Shown here in pieces: positions 11,364 through 13,780 of a DNA stretch of 13,780 nt. The position numbers and the translations under genes were made by a program. This stretch comes from Candidatus Uhrbacteria bacterium (lineage in GTDB: Bacteria > Patescibacteriota > Patescibacteriia > UBA9934 > UBA10169): NCBI GenBank assembly GCA_003505155.1, contig DNYJ01000020.1, positions 1-13,780 of the forward strand, in the 5' to 3' direction. Below the pieces are notes generated by a model that saw only the letters and a program-made list of their open reading frames with translations, did no database searches and had not been told where the DNA came from. The first letter of the stretch is position 1. Each line of letters starts with the position of its first letter.

Positions 11364-13684
11364 AGATTGTCGCTGATCGTCTGTACGCCTGCAAATTCCG
11401 CGTTGCGGTCGAAGGAGGCCACGCTCGCCACGGATGATCCGAACGTGTAGTTGCCGTAGAAGGCATCCGAAACATCATCTATTTTTTTATTCCAATCAGT
11501 GCCATAGATCGCCGCGGCGGCGGTCTCGCTTGCAATCGGACGCAAGACTCCACCCCTTCCAACCGCGTACACCGTGTTGGCCGTCACGAATTTTACCATT
11601 CTCGACCCTGGACGGTACGTTACATTGCGTCCAAGCGGGATGGAAGACATGGCGCTTTGCGAAACGGTTTTCACGCCGGAAAAATCCGCATACCAAGTGA
11701 AGTAGGCTCGGTCGTTTGGAAAGGCGTGGCGTTTACCGTCGGAGCCAAGAAAGTACACGGCTCGGCAAGGATCGTTCAAGCCGGATGAAGCGGCACAGGC
11801 CGTCTTGATGAGATCTCCGATGTTTGCTTCCGAGGTTGGAGACGCAGGGGTCGCAGGGGTCGCAGGAGTCGCAGGGTTCGCCGCAGGCGCATCATCCGCA
11901 ACGGGAGCCGACGAAGCGGCGACGGAAACCGTCACCGTCGTTGAAATTCCCGTTCCCGTATTTCCGGAGGCGTCTGTGCATTGTGCGTACGCCGCGTAGC
12001 TTCCGGCTGTAGAGAACGTATAAGACACGCTGGCCGTCCCGCTAGAAACGTTCATGCCGCCCTGACTCACTCCGCCGATGTAGAAGGAACAGCTCGCAAC
12101 CCCCAACGCATCCGACACGCTTGCGGAAAACATCACGGCTACTCCGGCCGTCGCGCTTGCGGGAGACAAAACTCCGACGCTCGGAGCCGTCGTATCGGCG
12201 GGAGCGGCTCCGGCGGAAATTGCAACGGACACGACGGCGCCCGATGCCGTGTTGCCGGCTCCATCCGTGCAAGCGGCATACACAGACGCGGTCCCGGAAG
12301 AGGCAAATGTGTGTGGACGCGAGAAGATGCCTCCTGCAGACGCCATAGCTCCCTGTAAAACGCCGTCAACATACAGACTACAGGAGGACACGCCGGATGG
12401 ATCGGTTGGAATGACTTGAAACGTTACCGCTACGCTTGCCGCCGCAACACCGGGAGTTACGAGTCCGACGGATGGACCGCTCGCTTCGATCGAGAAGGTG
12501 CCCGTAATCACGAGGCCGGCGTTCGCCCCCTCGTCTACGGGACGCACATTGACGGTGTGAGAACCGTCGGCGAGCGCGTCAAGCGTGACGGACGCATCCG
12601 CGCCTCTGTTGACATAGGCTCCACTGTCCACGGAGACTTCATAACTGACATCGGATTCGCCGTCGATCGCAGGCATCCAAGAAATTGTCGGCGTACTGTC
12701 CGAGCTTGGCGTTGTGAGCGTCACAACATTTATGGGAGCAATCCAGCTTGGCGCCGTCGCATCGTAGCGCAAAACCGTTCCGCCATAGCCCACCGCGCGC
12801 GCGGCATTCATACCAGCATACATCCACACGCGGTTGAGGCCGCCAAACCCAAGCGCAGGAATCGTCATCGGTGTCCAGGTCGTTCCGCTGTTGGAGGTTT
12901 CATAGATGGCGGCGGACGTGGTGAGAAGACCTTGTGTCGCCGTATAAAAATCCAGATCAACCACATAAGTTACGCCGCTCATTGTTGACGGCGTCCACGT
13001 CGTTCCGCCATTTAACGTTTTGAGGAGAGTCCCCGACGACGTCCCCGCCCACGCTGCCGTAGTCGAGATAGGATCCACCGTAGTCATCGAAGAGGTGACG
13101 CCGCTCGTCTGCGGAGTCCATGTTGTCCCGCTGGTTACTGTCTTCAAAATCGTCCCGTTATTTCCAACAGCCCAGCCAACAATGCTGGTTGCCATCGCAA
13201 CATCCTTGAGCGATACCGACACGCCGCTCGTCTGCGGAGTCCATGTTATCCCGCCGTTCACGGTCTTCACGATTTCTCCTCCGTCACCGACGGCCACGCC
13301 AAGCATTGAAGTTATCATGTCCACGCCGCGCAAATTATTCCTGGTCCCAGACGTCTGAGCCGGCCATGTCGCTCCGGAGTCGGTTGTCTTGCGAATGGTC
13401 CCGCCTGTTCCCACGATGACAGCCGTCGTGGCATTCAAGACATCAACGGCGAAGTAGCTTCCAAACCCGGCCGCGACAACGCTCCAATTTTTTCCTCCGT
13501 CTTGCGTCACGAGAACAGAACTGCCATTAGCCGTGGCCACGCCAAAGTTGCCGGAGAAGTCAATTGCATAGAGGTCGAAAAGCGTGCCAGTCGTTTGCGT
13601 GACCCATCCGGCGGCAAAAACGGACGGAACAAAAAGAAACATGCTCGCGAGCGCGAGAAGGAAAAGCGAGAGACGAAAAAACAT
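11360..13684 (-). CDS. Secreted Ycf48-like propeller/Ig surface protein with Patescibacteria-type C-terminal domain
   Basis: 774 residues. Residues 1-24 are a signal peptide (FFRLSLFLLALASMFLFVP, cleavage near VFA-A). Residues 25-315 are a beta-propeller with Asp-boxes at about 60, 100, 141, 182, 223 and 263 (TQDGGKNW, TTDSGATW, TVNGGITW, TVTSGTTW, TLNGGTTW, TSNSGTTW) and a likely seventh blade near 300; this resembles Ycf48/BNR repeats. An FN3-like domain (about 315-400) and two paralogous Ig-like domains (about 404-489, 500-590) follow, each with two Cys (435/472, 532/569) placed for a disulfide. A Pro/Ala/Thr linker (600-618) leads to a C-terminal domain (622-750: VYFLGSDGKR, FTWYADFSG, VTYRPGSRMVK, YAVGRGG, YGTDWN) common in Patescibacteria surface proteins. 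The order suggests a long cell-surface stalk with an attachment domain. The start is at the signal peptide with no Shine-Dalgarno sequence. Confidence 0.93.
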   Translation of the reverse strand: MFFRLSLFLLALASMFLFVPSVFAAGWVTQTTGTLFDLYAIDFSGNFGVATANGSSVLVTQDGGKNWSVVAAGFGSYFAVDVLNATTAVIVGTGGTIRKTTDSGATWPAQTSGTRNNLRGVDMITSMLGVAVGDGGEIVKTVNGGITWTPQTSGVSVSLKDVAMATSIVGWAVGNNGTILKTVTSGTTWTPQTSGVTSSMTTVDPISTTAAWAGTSSGTLLKTLNGGTTWTPSTMSGVTYVVDLDFYTATQGLLTTSAAIYETSNSGTTWTPMTIPALGFGGLNRVWMYAGMNAARAVGYGGTVLRYDATAPSWIAPINVVTLTTPSSDSTPTISWMPAIDGESDVSYEVSVDSGAYVNRGADASVTLDALADGSHTVNVRPVDEGANAGLVITGTFSIEASGPSVGLVTPGVAAASVAVTFQVIPTDPSGVSSCSLYVDGVLQGAMASAGGIFSRPHTFASSGTASVYAACTDGAGNTASGAVVSVAISAGAAPADTTAPSVGVLSPASATAGVAVMFSASVSDALGVASCSFYIGGVSQGGMNVSSGTASVSYTFSTAGSYAAYAQCTDASGNTGTGISTTVTVSVAASSAPVADDAPAANPATPATPATPASPTSEANIGDLIKTACAASSGLNDPCRAVYFLGSDGKRHAFPNDRAYFTWYADFSGVKTVSQSAMSSIPLGRNVTYRPGSRMVKFVTANTVYAVGRGGVLRPIASETAAAAIYGTDWNKKIDDVSDAFYGNYTFGSSVASVASFDRNAEFAGVQTISDNL
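11841..11876. repeat. 9-bp tandem repeat coding the Pro-Ala-Thr linker
   Basis: Four copies of GTCGCAGGG-type units (two single-base variants, GACGCAGGG and GTCGCAGGA) lie in a row. On the minus strand they code Pro-Ala-Thr steps (PATPATPATPAS) between the Ig-like and C-terminal domains of the surface protein. Unlike the octad array, these units are nearly identical at DNA level, so they probably grew by recent slippage. Confidence 0.8.
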
Positions 13685-13723
13685 AGCAATGTCTGCGATG
13701 AATTAACAAGGGATGATGAGATT

Positions 13724-13732
13724 ATTGTAGCA
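13724..13732 (-). promoter_or_regulatory. Extended -10 promoter of the propeller surface gene
   Basis: On the minus strand 13732-13724 reads TGCTACAAT, an extended -10 box (TGn-TACAAT). It lies 39 nt before the ATG at 13684, giving a leader of about 33 nt. No convincing -35 box was found. The remaining bases to the window edge hold no gene that I can support. Confidence 0.5.
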
Positions 13733-13780
13733 GGTTTATTGACGCAGAGAGATGCTTCGTTCACAATGGTGTGGATGAAA

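Noticed and set aside
12416..12988. 190-codon plus-strand frame inside the minus-strand propeller gene
   Set aside because: Arg/His/Gly-rich composition and no domain; the minus-strand frame has clear Asp-boxes and a signal peptide.
1..13780. CRISPR array, tRNA, rRNA or insertion-sequence transposase
   Set aside because: No regular repeat-spacer pattern, no cloverleaf or rRNA-like segment, and no transposase or recombinase reading frame was seen on either strand.

Overview
The window looks like a piece of a Patescibacteria (Candidate Phyla Radiation) genome, using the standard bacterial code (TGA ends several genes and is not read through). The best lineage clue is the C-terminal domain of the large minus-strand surface protein (11360-13684). 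From memory, this domain (GxLIK, VYFLGSDGKR, FxTWYxDFSGV, NVTYRPGSRMVK, YAVGRGGVLRPI, YGTDWN) is very common in secreted proteins of that group. The small Cys zinc ribbon next to a cold-shock protein, the many N-terminally anchored extracytoplasmic proteins and the near absence of Shine-Dalgarno sequences also fit. The phylum is an inference, not a proof.

Layout. (1) 1-1713: a 5'-truncated class I methyltransferase and an S66 LD-carboxypeptidase/MccF-like peptidase, visibly more A+T-rich than the following genes. (2) 1887-6108: a tight three-gene surface locus. It encodes a 1045-residue secreted protein with TIG/IPT domains, a duplicated Cys domain and a long octapeptide array, followed by two small membrane-anchored proteins (8-nt gap, then a 4-nt ATGA overlap). 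(3) 6109-8560: single accessory genes (AadA-like nucleotidyltransferase, PEBP-family protein, Nudix hydrolase) separated by 160-290 nt spacers. These spacers share repeated noncoding modules: GACCTGACCCC boxes, inverted repeats, a shared pre-start module and small palindromes. A CPBP membrane protease follows the Nudix gene. (4) 9364-10175: an RGG/zinc-ribbon protein and a cold-shock protein with its own consensus-like promoter, a structured ~100-nt leader and a strong terminator. (5) 10262-11363: a HAD phosphatase-like gene and a Gmad2-domain lipoprotein-like or anchored protein, each with a TATACT box so close to ATG that leaderless mRNAs are likely. (6) 11360-13684, minus strand: a 774-residue secreted beta-propeller/Ig-like surface protein, convergent with the Gmad2 gene and sharing stop-codon bases with it.

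How it fits together: much of the coding capacity goes to the cell envelope and surface (TIG/octad protein and its two anchored partners, CPBP protease, Gmad2 protein, propeller protein). This suits a small episymbiotic cell that depends on surface contact. The zinc ribbon/cold-shock pair is probably RNA-related. Region 3 looks like an accessory neighbourhood built by gain of single genes with repeat-rich spacers. No CRISPR array, tRNA, rRNA, transposase or integron attC site was seen. No gene-free stretch exceeds 300 bases; the longest, 6109-6397, is described as repeats below.
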